A DNA stretch of 56,923 nucleotides from an uncultured Bacteroidota bacterium (GCA_902796265.1 CADBOG010000037.1:1-56923); one strand, 5' to 3'; counted from the stretch's first letter, positions 36,913-45,460 are shown. Notes: a model not told the origin generated them from the letters alone. Program-made: numbers and translations.

Positions 36913-38604
36913 ATGCTTATGATGCAAATAATACATTTTCAAAAGAATATACATAAAATCATATTGCTTTGTGCCATGTTGCTATGCTGTTATGGTACCA
37001 AAGCACAGATGACTGAGGAAATCCTCAATGGCGAGTATCGCGAGATTATCCTCAAGCAGCTACAGAAAAATGTGGAGACCCGCGAGGCGACAATGAGACA
37101 ACGCGCAGAGCAATACTTGCTGTCGTTGCCCAACAATCGTAAACTCTACGACGAGTCGAAACTTGGCATCAAGGCCGACCTTGTAAGCGGCATCAACAGC
37201 GATGGTCATGCCGAGCTAAATTTCAAGTTTACAATAGAGTATACCTGCCACCATTTTGAGAGCGTGACCGACAACTACCCGACAGGAGCCTACCTATGCG
37301 AACAGTCGAACGCCTCCACAGCAATCTGTGAGTTGACCCGAATGATGGTTGACGAGATAGCACCGAACTATTTCAAATCGGGTAAGAAAGCCGACATCAA
37401 GCTAAAAGCCTCAACCGATATCACAGAGGTCTCCCATCTTGATTACAACAATGAATATGGCGAATTCCGTTATGTGGCTGCCCGCTACAATGGCGAGTCG
37501 GTGCGTATTTCCGTTTCGCAGGAGAGCGGCATAAGCACCAACGCACAGCTGGCTTTCCTGAGGGCGCAAGGCCTGAAAGACAATCTGAGCAAAAACGTCA
37601 ACGGGTTGAAAGTCACCGAGAACAACTACACTTACGACACACGCAGCTACAGCGAGACGGGTTCCATGTACCGCAATGTGGGTATAGAAATACTGGTGCA
37701 TGCAGCTTTCGACCAGGAGATTGTAGAGATGAATGAGCGGCTTATCAATGACGAATTCATCGATTACAACATACCCAAGGTTGACGAGAACAGCAACACC
37801 AAGACATACGTTCTCATCATCGCAAACGAGAGGTATGACCGTCCTCTGCCCGATGTTCCATACGCTTACAACGATGGCGAGGTGATGCAGCAGTATTGCA
37901 TCCGCACACTGGGTATCCCACAGCGCCAGGTGAAGATTATCGAAGACGCCACCATGAAGCAGATAAAGAAAGATGGCGTCGAATGGCTGAAACAGATAGC
38001 CACATCGCAGAAAGGCGACTGCCAGTTCATCATCTATTATGCAGGACACGGTCTTTCCGACTACGACCACAACCCATATCTAGTTCCAAAGGACCTCAAT
38101 TACAAAGGCATCAAGGCATTCAAGGGCAAAACGATAGATGTCGAGTCACGCATGTCGGGTCGTGACACTAAAAAACTACTCGAACAATGTCTCCGCATTG
38201 ACACCCTCTGTGCTTGGTTTAACCGTGTTCCATTCAAGTCGATAACAATGATTGTCGATGCCACCTTCGACGGCAATCAGCGTGATGGCGAACCATTGGT
38301 AAACATGAAGCTCAGCGATAAAAAAAGCAAAGGCTTGCGTATTCGCAACGACATAGTTATTATCGGTGCCGCAGCATACGAAAAGACCGCTTTCGCTTTC
38401 GACGAGCAGCATCATGGATTCCTCACCTATTACCTGCTCAAAGAGCTTAAGAGTCGAAAAGGCGATGTGAACCTCAGCAACCTATACAAGAGTATCGACA
38501 AAGAGGTGCAGCGAGAATCTTCGTTGCAGGGTCATCTTCAGGAGCCAATCATAACAGTTGGCGGCAAACTGAAAGACAACTGGGGGCAGATACGTTGGAA
38601 ATAA
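36913..38604 (+). CDS. Secreted caspase-fold protein lacking the catalytic cysteine
   Basis: A 563-residue exported protein. Start candidates are ATGs at 36913, 36919 and 36922, all just before a signal peptide (IHKIILLCAMLLCCYGTKAQ). After an N-terminal region of about 280 residues comes a C14 caspase-like domain (about 290-555). It starts TYVLIIANERYDRPLPDVPY, has the catalytic His in FIIYYAGHGLSD (His about 379), and ends near LTYYLLKELKSRKGDVNL. At the place of the catalytic 'DACxSG' the sequence reads VDATFDGNQ: the cysteine is Thr451 (codon ACC, 38263-38265). It is therefore predicted to be catalytically dead and may act as a regulator or binding protein, or use another residue. It is monocistronic, and convergent with elbB 22 bases away. 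Confidence 0.8.
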   Translation: MLMMQIIHFQKNIHKIILLCAMLLCCYGTKAQMTEEILNGEYREIILKQLQKNVETREATMRQRAEQYLLSLPNNRKLYDESKLGIKADLVSGINSDGHAELNFKFTIEYTCHHFESVTDNYPTGAYLCEQSNASTAICELTRMMVDEIAPNYFKSGKKADIKLKASTDITEVSHLDYNNEYGEFRYVAARYNGESVRISVSQESGISTNAQLAFLRAQGLKDNLSKNVNGLKVTENNYTYDTRSYSETGSMYRNVGIEILVHAAFDQEIVEMNERLINDEFIDYNIPKVDENSNTKTYVLIIANERYDRPLPDVPYAYNDGEVMQQYCIRTLGIPQRQVKIIEDATMKQIKKDGVEWLKQIATSQKGDCQFIIYYAGHGLSDYDHNPYLVPKDLNYKGIKAFKGKTIDVESRMSGRDTKKLLEQCLRIDTLCAWFNRVPFKSITMIVDATFDGNQRDGEPLVNMKLSDKKSKGLRIRNDIVIIGAAAYEKTAFAFDEQHHGFLTYYLLKELKSRKGDVNLSNLYKSIDKEVQRESSLQGHLQEPIITVGGKLKDNWGQIRWK

Positions 38605-38626
38605 GGCTCGTATAGGCCGATTGGGG

Positions 38627-39304
38627 TTAAATCCATTCACCGAGTTTGGCAACCATATTCTCGCCACCGGCAAAGATCTCGCTGATTCTCGTTGCGGCCA
38701 TATAAGCCGGAGTAGTGATGATTTTGTGTTCGTCATCGACACAGATATCGGTAGGACCACAGACCTCGGTCTGGCAGCCAAAACCTTGAGCTGTTTTTGC
38801 AGCGGCATTGTCGTCAGCACCCAGTGTGAGATGTATTCCATATTTGCCAAAAACCTTAGCAAGCACCATGGGAGCGATGCACATAGCAATGATAGGTTTC
38901 TTGGCACGGAAAGTCTCAAGAAGAGCATCTGTGACGCCATCTATTACAGTCATCTGTGGACCATCAAAAGCAAAAGTGCTCAGGTTGCGGGCAGCACCCA
39001 TGCCACCAGGCAGAGCAAGTGCGTCATAATCGGCTGCATGATAATCGCTCAGAGGCAATATGTTGCCGCGAGCAATACGGGCACTCTCAACAAAGATGTC
39101 GCGCTGCTCGATATCGAGGACAGTGCCTTCCTCTTCCTCGTCAACAACATCGATATGAGGGACAACCTCGAAGTAACCTTCAGGGGCAAAGCATTGGTAT
39201 TGCCATCCCCTTTTGTCGATAGCTAAGAGAAGGGAAAGAGATTCTTGAAGCTCGCTGCCGTCGCGGTTGCCACAGCCACTTAAAATTACTGCTATTTTCT
39301 TCAT
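38627..39304 (-). CDS. elbB: ElbB-like isoprenoid biosynthesis glyoxalase (DJ-1/PfpI superfamily)
   Basis: A 225-residue cytoplasmic protein of the DJ-1/PfpI superfamily. The start MKKIAVILSGCGNRDGSELQ, the core 'ALALPGGMGAARNLSTFA' and the nucleophile-elbow region 'KPIIAMCIAPMVLAKVFG' (Cys at the elbow) match ElbB/ES1 proteins. In E. coli this family was linked to isoprenoid metabolism and shows weak glyoxalase activity; its exact substrate is unsettled. Length fits. A GlsB-like gene lies upstream on the same strand. Confidence 0.9.
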   Translation of the reverse strand: MKKIAVILSGCGNRDGSELQESLSLLLAIDKRGWQYQCFAPEGYFEVVPHIDVVDEEEEGTVLDIEQRDIFVESARIARGNILPLSDYHAADYDALALPGGMGAARNLSTFAFDGPQMTVIDGVTDALLETFRAKKPIIAMCIAPMVLAKVFGKYGIHLTLGADDNAAAKTAQGFGCQTEVCGPTDICVDDEHKIITTPAYMAATRISEIFAGGENMVAKLGEWI

Positions 39305-39348
39305 GATTATAAAGTAACAATTTGACCGTGAATTATGAATCTACGGTT

Positions 39349-39600
39349 TTATTTTTTCTTTTTGAAGAGAAGTGAGAGGACCCACAACAATAGGACGGCG
39401 CCAATGACAGAAGTGATAAGGACACCCAAGAATGTGTTGCCCCAGTTGATTCCGAGCCACGACAGCATGCTGCCGCCAACAAAACTGCCTATCAGGCCGA
39501 CGATGAGGTTAATGATAAGGCCAAAACCAGAACCATTCATGATTTTGCCAGCGAGATAACCCGCCAAAACTCCAACTACGATACTTACAAGAAAACCCAT
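39349..39600 (-). CDS. GlsB/YeaQ/YmgE-type small membrane protein
   Basis: An 83-residue protein with three membrane helices rich in Gly (MGFLVSIVVGVLAGYLAGKI, GLIINLIVGLIGSFVGGSML, LGVLITSVIGAVLLLWVLSL) and a final KKKK. The pattern is that of the GlsB/YeaQ/YmgE (transglycosylase-associated) family, often induced by stress. Its biochemical role is unknown. It lies 44 bases upstream of elbB on the same strand. Confidence 0.88.
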   Translation of the reverse strand: MGFLVSIVVGVLAGYLAGKIMNGSGFGLIINLIVGLIGSFVGGSMLSWLGINWGNTFLGVLITSVIGAVLLLWVLSLLFKKKK

Positions 39601-39636
39601 AATAATTTTATAAATCGAAGATTAATAAATAAAAAG

Positions 39637-39677
39637 AAACAGCGACTTGCCTAATAATTATGGCAAATCGCTGTTTT
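39637..39677 (-). terminator. Terminator of the PLP lyase gene
   Basis: AAACAGCGACTTGCC and GGCAAATCGCTGTTTT form a stem with one mismatch, followed on the minus strand by TTTCTTTTTATTT. It lies 15 bases after the stop at 39692. Confidence 0.75.
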
Positions 39678-39691
39678 GGTTACAGAAAAGA

Positions 39692-40903
39692 TTATTTGCT
39701 GGCGTTATACTCGTCAACAGACTCCTTGATAAGCTGGAAGGTAGCCTCGATGTCGTTGTCGAGACCCATGCTGAAGCGGATAAGGCCTTCGCTCATACCC
39801 ATCTCTTTCTGGATATCCTCGGGAACCTCGCTTGAGGTCGACTTGCCAGAGTTTGAGAAGAGGGTCTTGAAGTAGCCCAGAGAGACGGCGAGGTAGCCGA
39901 CACCCTTACGCTGCATGATTTCCATAATCTTGCTTGCAGCCTCGGCAGTATCCATATCGATGCTGATCATACCACCAAAGCCGTAGCCCTCGTTCATCAT
40001 GCTGCAAAACAGCTCATAGTCGGGATGCTCGGGCAGACCAGGATAGTTGTATTTGAAACCAACCTCTTTGAAGCGCTTAGCAAGATACATGGCGTTCTCA
40101 CCATGCTTCTTCATGCGGATATGGAGGGTATGGAGGTTCTTGTTGATAGATGCGCTGCGCATAGGATCCAGCACGGGACCGAGGAGCATGCAGGTACCGT
40201 TATTGACATCGATAAGGCTGTTGATATAATCAGCGCTACCGCAGATAGCACCAGCCACACAGTCATTAGTACCGTTGATGTACTTGGTCATTGAATAGAC
40301 AGTAACGTCGGCACCCAAACGGCAGGGACTGAAAATCATTGGAGTGAAGGTGTTGTCAACGATAAGTTTAGCACCAGCGGCATGAGCCATCTTGCTCAGT
40401 TCGGGAATGTTAGCAATGCGGAGTAGAGGGTTGTTCATGGTCTCAGTGTAGACAACCTTGGTGTTAGGATGCTCAGCGAGGGCTTTCTTCACAGCGTCGA
40501 GGTTCTGCATGTTTACGAAGGTGCAGTTGACGTTGAACTTCTTGAGGTAGTTAGCCATGAAAGCGAAGGTGCCACCGTAAGTGGTCATGCTGGCAACGAT
40601 ATGGTCGCCTGCGTTGACTTCATGCAGAAGAGCACTGGTGATAGCAGCGAGGCCAGAGCCGGTAACCCAAGCCAAGTCAGTGCCTTCCATAGCGGCGAGG
40701 CGCTGGCAGAGAGCGAGGTTGGAGGGATTCCAATGACGGCTGTAGAGGAAGTAACCCTCAGTCTCACCGTGGAAAGTCTCGGTCATAAGATGAGCCTCGG
40801 GGAATGTAAAAGTGGCGCTGTCGCAGATTGCGGGGTTAACACCACGGTTGGCATCGCGTCCATCGATGCGTTGGATAGCTGTTGCGGGATCAAATTTATT
40901 CAT
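39692..40903 (-). CDS. PLP-dependent Cys/Met metabolism enzyme (methionine gamma-lyase-like)
   Basis: A 403-residue cytoplasmic enzyme of the Cys/Met metabolism PLP family (gamma-lyases and gamma-synthases). PLP-binding features: GSGLAAITSAL (phosphate cup), Tyr in FLYSRHWNPS, Asp in LIVDNTFTP, and the Schiff-base Lys207 in YSMTKYINGTND. The usual motif is 'S.TKY..GHSD'; here GHSD is GTND, so specificity may differ from classical methionine gamma-lyase. The C-terminal region has 'VSLGYFKTLFSNSGKSTSSE', as in this family. The reaction cannot be fixed from sequence alone: candidates are methionine gamma-lyase or O-acetylhomoserine sulfhydrylase-like activity. It is monocistronic. Confidence 0.82.
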   Translation of the reverse strand: MNKFDPATAIQRIDGRDANRGVNPAICDSATFTFPEAHLMTETFHGETEGYFLYSRHWNPSNLALCQRLAAMEGTDLAWVTGSGLAAITSALLHEVNAGDHIVASMTTYGGTFAFMANYLKKFNVNCTFVNMQNLDAVKKALAEHPNTKVVYTETMNNPLLRIANIPELSKMAHAAGAKLIVDNTFTPMIFSPCRLGADVTVYSMTKYINGTNDCVAGAICGSADYINSLIDVNNGTCMLLGPVLDPMRSASINKNLHTLHIRMKKHGENAMYLAKRFKEVGFKYNYPGLPEHPDYELFCSMMNEGYGFGGMISIDMDTAEAASKIMEIMQRKGVGYLAVSLGYFKTLFSNSGKSTSSEVPEDIQKEMGMSEGLIRFSMGLDNDIEATFQLIKESVDEYNASK

Positions 40904-40963
40904 TACTTATATTTTTTATTTAATTGGTCAATAATAACAACAAAAAATCCTATAACAAATTTA

Positions 40964-41014
40964 GACACAAAACATTCCTTGTGTCAAATCATTATTTTCA
41001 ATAATGCAAAGATA
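40964..41014 (-). promoter_or_regulatory. -7 element and leader hairpin of the PLP lyase gene
   Basis: TATCTTTG (41007-41014, minus) is a good -7 element; the -33 is weak. The predicted leader of about 95 bases contains a small hairpin, GACACAA (40964-40970) with TTGTGTC (979-985 of that line, 40979-40985). No known riboswitch fold was recognised. Confidence 0.45.
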
Positions 41015-41026
41015 ATAAAAAAGTTT

Positions 41027-41065
41027 AAAAAAAGACCTCTTTTTGTTAAAAAAAGGTCTTTTTTT
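41027..41065. terminator. Bidirectional terminator between the PLP lyase leader and the BspA remnant
   Basis: AAAAAAAGACC (41027-41037) pairs with GGTCTTTTTTT (41055-41065), giving a T-run on either strand. It most likely ends transcription of the minus-strand BspA remnant. Confidence 0.7.
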
Positions 41066-41085
41066 GAACTGACTCAAACATCTTG

Positions 41086-42338
41086 CTATCTCGTCACCAC
41101 AACTTTGCGGGTAGGACGAGTTCCGACTTTGACCATATAAATGCCAGCAGAAAGAGCTTGAGTGCCAACAGAGCGGCCAGTAATATCAAACACACGCACG
41201 TTTTCGTTATAGGCATTCTCTACCACAATGTTACCGTCGACCGAGTAGATCTTTATGTCGTCATTATTAATGTCGTCAATTCCCTCTGAGCCACCTTCGA
41301 TAACAAAGAAAGCTGTGATGACAGTGTCAGTGGTGACAGTCAGCGAGTATGGGTTCTGTGTGCTGCCGTCGCTCCAATGGTCGAAAAGGTAACCGCTGGC
41401 AGGTATGGCGTTAACCTCAGCGTTTGGATTACTGCAGGAGGGTTCGTTAATTACCTGTACAGTACCCATATTATCATCGGCTGATTGGACGGAGAAGTTG
41501 AAAAATACATCGTTTATAAAATTGGATAAATCGGTCCAACGATTTTGATAGGAATTCAAACTGCCACAAGGAATATAAACTGGGATATTAGCGTCTATTT
41601 CACCGAACACATTGGTTCCTAAAAGAGGTGCTTCTGAAGCAAAACTGGTTATTTCTGCCAAATTGCTGCACCCTAAGAATGCCTGATCTGCAATTATTCT
41701 TACATTTTTCCCGATGATTAATTCTGTAATATTTGTGCATCCAGTGAAAGATGGGTAGCCATACCAGAATCCAACATAAGCTTCGCCTTCTGAACCTACA
41801 ATACCAACACTGTCTGCATCATAGAAAATGGAAGTAAGTCCTGTACATCCGTAGAAACAATATTTTCCAATATGGGTACAAGCTTTTGGAAATGATACAC
41901 TGCCTGTTATGTTACTGCAAGAATTGAAAGCGTCATTCCCAACATAAGTCACTTTATATGGTATTACTAAATTGGAGATGGCAAGATTGTTACAATTTCT
42001 GAAACAATCATCGCCAATATATTCAAGAGAATCAGGGATGGTCACAGACAATAAACTACTATTGTCGAAGAATATAAAAGAAGGTAAGATTTTGACATTA
42101 TCTCCAAAGATTGCATTTGTGATGGAATTGCATCCATGAAAAATATGCTCATAATAATTACCTACTACTGGACATCTTTCAGCATTGAAGTATACGGTTG
42201 TCAATCCTGTGCAATTCGCAAAAGCATATTTTTCTATGCTAGTCACAGCAGGGGGAATTGTTATTGATTCAAGTCCAGTACAGCCATTAAAGGCGTTTAT
42301 GCCAATACTTGTTATTGAGTCTGCAACAAAGTTTTAAT
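41086..42338 (-). pseudogene. 5'-truncated BspA-like LRR protein with T9SS sorting domain
   Basis: The reading frame is clear from about 42337 down to the stop at 41086 but has no signal peptide and no ATG. It begins in the middle of an LRR_5 repeat (VADSITSIGINAFNGC), preceded in frame by a TAA. It then carries about seven LRR_5 repeats, one InlB-B-like repeat (YLFDHWSDGSTQNPY) and a complete T9SS type A C-terminus (IYSVDGNIVVENAY ... AGIYMVKVG ... RKVVVTR). A GTG at 42246 could in theory start it, but the product would not be exported. The 5' part appears to have been lost by deletion or recombination; the sequence on the other side of the break is a fragment of a different, plus-strand frame. 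Confidence 0.75.
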
Positions 42339-42425
42339 GGTTGTGTAACTGCAGCATCAAATAGTATTCAAATTATCGCCACAGCATATGAGGATGCCAT
42401 GAAACGGTATATAGAAATGATTTAA
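42336..42425 (+). pseudogene. C-terminal gene fragment abutting the BspA remnant
   Basis: An open plus-strand frame ends in TAA at 42423-42425 and has no start. Its last residues include NSIQIIATAYEDAMKRYIEM. It abuts the broken end of the BspA-like gene at about 42335, which suggests that a rearrangement joined two unrelated gene ends. The family was not recognised. Confidence 0.35.
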
Positions 42426-42454
42426 GAAAAAATGCAGTCCATTTTCAGGACTGC
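42426..42454 (-). terminator. Terminator of the 42577 ATPase gene
   Basis: GCAGTCC (42434-42440) pairs with GGACTGC (42448-42454), followed on the minus strand by T6. It lies about 120 bases after the ATPase stop. Confidence 0.6.
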
Positions 42455-42576
42455 ACTTAATATTTCACAAAAAAAGGTTAACATGTATATAGTTCCATTT
42501 TCACATCATCGATCGCCCCTGATCTCTATCGCCTCTCGCTGTCATGGGGCAAGGATTCTCTGCGTAGAATTAGGTG

Positions 42577-43716
42577 TTAATAGTTGTTCTTTAGCCACCA
42601 GGCAAAGAAATAATCGTAGATTCTTGTTCCGTTCCCGGTGTTGGAGATGATTTCTTTGTCGTTAAGACCCTTGATTGCTGATTGGACGGAACTTGCTGAG
42701 TCGAGTGAGTATTTTTTGATAAATGCTCCCGAGGTGGCTGATTTTACGATACCTTCATGAGCAATGGCTTGCAACACCTGTTTCTGTTTAGGGGAAAGCA
42801 TGTTTAGCTGTGTTTGATAGGCCCCCTCTTGAATATCGATGATGTTTTGTCTCGCCTGTGGCAGCATGGCGGGTGTGCAGGTCTGGCCGGCAGCGGTGAT
42901 GGCAAATAGTTCGTTCAGCATCATCTGCATGTACCATGTGGTTCCCTCGTAATCATCGTAGATGGTTATTACTGCCGAAGGATCCAGTTGTTTGCCATAA
43001 AGAGAGAACAGGCGGCAGGCAAAGTCTGTGTACACTTCGCGGTTCAAGGGTCGTAGGTCCATGAGTTGGGCACTTTGGTAAAAAGGACGTGACTTTGAAT
43101 GGAACATCTGCTCGATGGAATGCTGACGGCTGCCGCTGAATATGAACGATGTGTTTTGGCAGTTATGTATGATTCCCCGCAGAGTGGCTTCCACTCGTTT
43201 CTCTTGGAACTCGGCAATTTGTTGGAATTCGTCAAAGGCCACAAGGCATGGCTCGTTGGCCTCCTCCAGATAGGTGAAAATCTCCTCTAGTGTCGTCGTT
43301 GGATTCTCTATCGTGCCGATACCTAGCTCGATGGAAGGTTCTCCGGTGATGGTGTCGACCTTCAATCCTGCTCGAAGCGACTTGATAGTCTTAAAAAAAA
43401 CCTCCCATTGTCTCTCCTTTTTGCTCTTCAAGCGTTCGAATACCGCCTTGCCAAAGATGTAGCACATCTCTTGAAGGGTGGATGCTGGGTAAATGTCCAC
43501 GAAGAAAGTATAATATTTCTTAGTAATCTCGTCTTGTGAGAATAGGTGGTGTATCAAACCAGTTTTCCCCAGGCGTCTGGGTGACATCAAAACGACGTTT
43601 CTTCCGTTCTCGATAAGTTTGATAAGGAGCTCTGTCTCCTCTTTGCGGTCGCAAAAAAACTCGTTTGGAATGCTCCTTGAAACGATGAAAGGATTACTTA
43701 TATTGTTGTTTTTCAT
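42577..43716 (-). CDS. AAA+ ATPase (COG1672-like, no nuclease domain)
   Basis: A 379-residue cytoplasmic ATPase of the 'archaeal ATPase_2' kind. Walker A is SPRRLGKTGL; Walker B is LVAFDEFQQI; the sensor region is FIFSGSRQHSIEQMF. The C-terminal part is a winged-helix-like domain (LSPKQKQVLQAIAHEGIVKSATSGAFIKKYSL), ending in 'DYFFAWWLKNNY'. Families of this type are expanded in Bacteroidota and have no settled function. The promoter has a perfect -33/-7 and a perfect 11-bp inverted repeat over the -7 element, which suggests tight, possibly self-directed control. Confidence 0.85.
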   Translation of the reverse strand: MKNNNISNPFIVSRSIPNEFFCDRKEETELLIKLIENGRNVVLMSPRRLGKTGLIHHLFSQDEITKKYYTFFVDIYPASTLQEMCYIFGKAVFERLKSKKERQWEVFFKTIKSLRAGLKVDTITGEPSIELGIGTIENPTTTLEEIFTYLEEANEPCLVAFDEFQQIAEFQEKRVEATLRGIIHNCQNTSFIFSGSRQHSIEQMFHSKSRPFYQSAQLMDLRPLNREVYTDFACRLFSLYGKQLDPSAVITIYDDYEGTTWYMQMMLNELFAITAAGQTCTPAMLPQARQNIIDIQEGAYQTQLNMLSPKQKQVLQAIAHEGIVKSATSGAFIKKYSLDSASSVQSAIKGLNDKEIISNTGNGTRIYDYFFAWWLKNNY

Positions 43717-43742
43717 TATAATATTAGTTATTGAATTTATAA

Positions 43743-43794
43743 TTATTACTTTTATAATAATTGCAAAAGTAATAAAAAAAACTCAATCGACAAA
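43743..43794 (-). promoter_or_regulatory. Promoter with perfect inverted repeat, 42577 ATPase gene
   Basis: On the minus strand TTTG (43791-43794), 19 bases, TACTTTTG (43764-43771). TTATTACTTTT (43743-43753) and AAAAGTAATAA (43765-43775) form an 11-bp perfect inverted repeat with an 11-base loop. It covers the -7 element and the likely transcription start, the expected place for a repressor operator. Confidence 0.75.
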
Positions 43795-43811
43795 AAAACT
43801 TTCAAAAAAAA

Positions 43812-43834
43812 GCCAGACGCTAAAAACGTCTGGC
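43812..43834 (-). terminator. Hairpin with T-run upstream of the 42577 ATPase promoter
   Basis: GCCAGACG (43812-43819) and CGTCTGGC (43827-43834), followed on the minus strand by T8. No gene is seen just upstream of it on that strand, so it may insulate the ATPase promoter or end an unseen short transcript. The rest of 43835-44068 shows no convincing gene; it includes a TGCAAATTTGCA palindrome at 43985-43996. Confidence 0.6.
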
Positions 43835-44068
43835 GAAATAATTCTTGGAAACTTGAGTTGTCCATTCGGTAGCATCCCTATTTCAAGCCTGCTCAAAAGT
43901 AGACTCTTACTCTTTGAAAAGCAATTCTTAGAGGTTGCCTTTATTTTTTGCCATATCACATTTTATGTAATTTTGCAGTTGAATTGCAAATTTGCATAAA
44001 GTGTATTTTATAGTTTGATTGATAGATGTTTAGTTGTGAACACCAAGATTTGTTGTTTTCTTCGGCTT

Positions 44069-44201
44069 GTTTAATGTGTTAAACAATTTTTGCTGATTTT
44101 TGTTTAATAGGTTAAACAGTTATTGCTATTTTTTGTTTAATGTGTTAAACAATTTTTGCTGATTTTTGTTTAGTATATTAAACATTTTTTGTATCTTTGC
44201 A
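44069..44201 (+). promoter_or_regulatory. Four palindromes at exact 33-bp spacing ending in the ATPase promoter
   Basis: GTTTAATGTGTTAAAC at 44069-44084 and 44135-44150, GTTTAATAGGTTAAAC at 44102-44117 and GTTTAGTATATTAAAC at 44168-44183 start exactly 33 bases apart. The 17-base spacers are alike (AATTTTTGCTGATTTTT). In the last unit the spacer is the promoter itself: ATTTTTTGTATCTTTGC (44184-44200), with -7 TATCTTTG at 44192-44199. The fourth palindrome covers the -33 position. The ATG of the ATPase follows at 44219. Confidence 0.85.
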
Positions 44202-44218
44202 CTATAAATTTGTTTTTT

Positions 44219-45418
44219 ATGGAGAAGCTTTTTTCTTTGCAACGACAACTGATTCAGAATTGTAGCACATCTTTTGTCCGGTCGCTGATGAATGAAATTG
44301 ACTGGGCAAACACCCGCCTTATTGGCATCCGTGGTGCCAGGGGAGTGGGTAAAACGACCCTACTCCTCCAGCACATCAAGTTGCATTACGGGGTTGCTAC
44401 CAAAAAAGCCCTGTACATAAATCTCGACAGTACGTATTTCTTGCAACACGACTTGATGGACACCGTTCAGACTTTCTATACATCGGGCGGCGAATGTCTG
44501 CTGTTGGACGAGGTACACCGCTACCCGCATTGGAGTCAATATGTGAAGAACATCTTTGATTTGTATCCAACAATCAAGATTGTTTTCACAGGATCTTCGT
44601 TGCTGCAGATTCTCAATGCAGAGGCCGACCTCTCACGGCGTTGTGTGAGTTACGAGCTGCAGGGGCTCTCCTTCAGGGAGTATCTCCTGTTCTACCACAA
44701 AATCAGCATTCCTCAACTATCGTTTGACGACGTTCTGCACCATGCTGACGACATCTGTGTGGAGACGAACAGCAAGTGTCGCCCATTGGAGCATTTCAGT
44801 GACTATCTTAGCTCGGGTTACTACCCTTTCCGCAAAGATAATCCCAACAACTATTCCTCTCTGGTTGAAAATGTTGTGGATATGATTCTAGGCATCGAAC
44901 TGCCGCAGCAACGCGGTGTGGATGTGGGCAATGTCAGAAAGCTGAAGTCTCTACTGGCTGTGTTGGCCACAGAAGTGCCCATGTTGGTAGATATCAGCAA
45001 ACTGTCGAAGATGACGGAGTTGAGTCGCGTGAGCCTCACCTCCTATCTGCAATACCTCAACGATGCACGATTGATAAGACTGCTTTATTCAGACACCACA
45101 TCGGTGAAGAGGATGCAGAAGCCGGACAAAATCCTTATGGAAAACCCCAATCTATGTTTCATCCTCAATCTTGGACAGGTAAAAGAAGGGACTGTGAGGG
45201 AGTCATTCTTCTGCAACCAGGTTGCCTATCGGCATACGGTGGAATATACCAAGCCGGCCGACTTTGTTATCGACGGCAGAGTCGTTGTGGAGGTAGGAGG
45301 TGGTTCTAAAGACGGCACTCAAATTGCTGGTAATGAAAACGCCTTTCTTGCCTGCGATGGTATTGAATATCCATTCGGCAATAAACTCCCGCTATGGTTG
45401 TTCGGCATGATTTACTGA
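44219..45418 (+). CDS. AAA+ ATPase with DUF4143-type C-terminus
   Basis: A 399-residue protein (AAA_14 plus DUF4143). The ATG at 44219 (MEKLFSLQRQLI) is chosen because an upstream in-frame TTG at 44189 lies in the promoter. Walker A is GARGVGKTTLL (about 39-48), Walker B is LLLDEVHRYPHW (about 96-107) and the sensor is IVFTGSSLLQI. A winged-helix-like part follows (LSKMTELSRVSLTSYLQYLNDARLI). The C-terminal domain (about 320-399) has DFVIDGRVVVEVGGGSKD, a PD-(D/E)xK-like nuclease remnant in which the usual Lys is not evident. The function of this widespread family is unknown. The leader is very short (about 12-15 bases) and lacks a Shine-Dalgarno sequence. The promoter is the last unit of a palindrome array. 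Confidence 0.88.
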   Translation: MEKLFSLQRQLIQNCSTSFVRSLMNEIDWANTRLIGIRGARGVGKTTLLLQHIKLHYGVATKKALYINLDSTYFLQHDLMDTVQTFYTSGGECLLLDEVHRYPHWSQYVKNIFDLYPTIKIVFTGSSLLQILNAEADLSRRCVSYELQGLSFREYLLFYHKISIPQLSFDDVLHHADDICVETNSKCRPLEHFSDYLSSGYYPFRKDNPNNYSSLVENVVDMILGIELPQQRGVDVGNVRKLKSLLAVLATEVPMLVDISKLSKMTELSRVSLTSYLQYLNDARLIRLLYSDTTSVKRMQKPDKILMENPNLCFILNLGQVKEGTVRESFFCNQVAYRHTVEYTKPADFVIDGRVVVEVGGGSKDGTQIAGNENAFLACDGIEYPFGNKLPLWLFGMIY

Positions 45419-45460
45419 CATCTCCTTTCGTATTGGAGCAAATGGACCAAAACGGATGCG

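Noticed and set aside
43820-43995. Minus-strand open frame of about 59 codons upstream of the 42577 ATPase gene
   Set aside because: No start codon in a good context, no family recognised, and it runs through a hairpin and the ATPase promoter.
44069-44183. CRISPR-like appearance of the 33-bp repeats
   Set aside because: The spacers are repeats themselves, there are only four units, and no cas gene is present. The array merges into a promoter.
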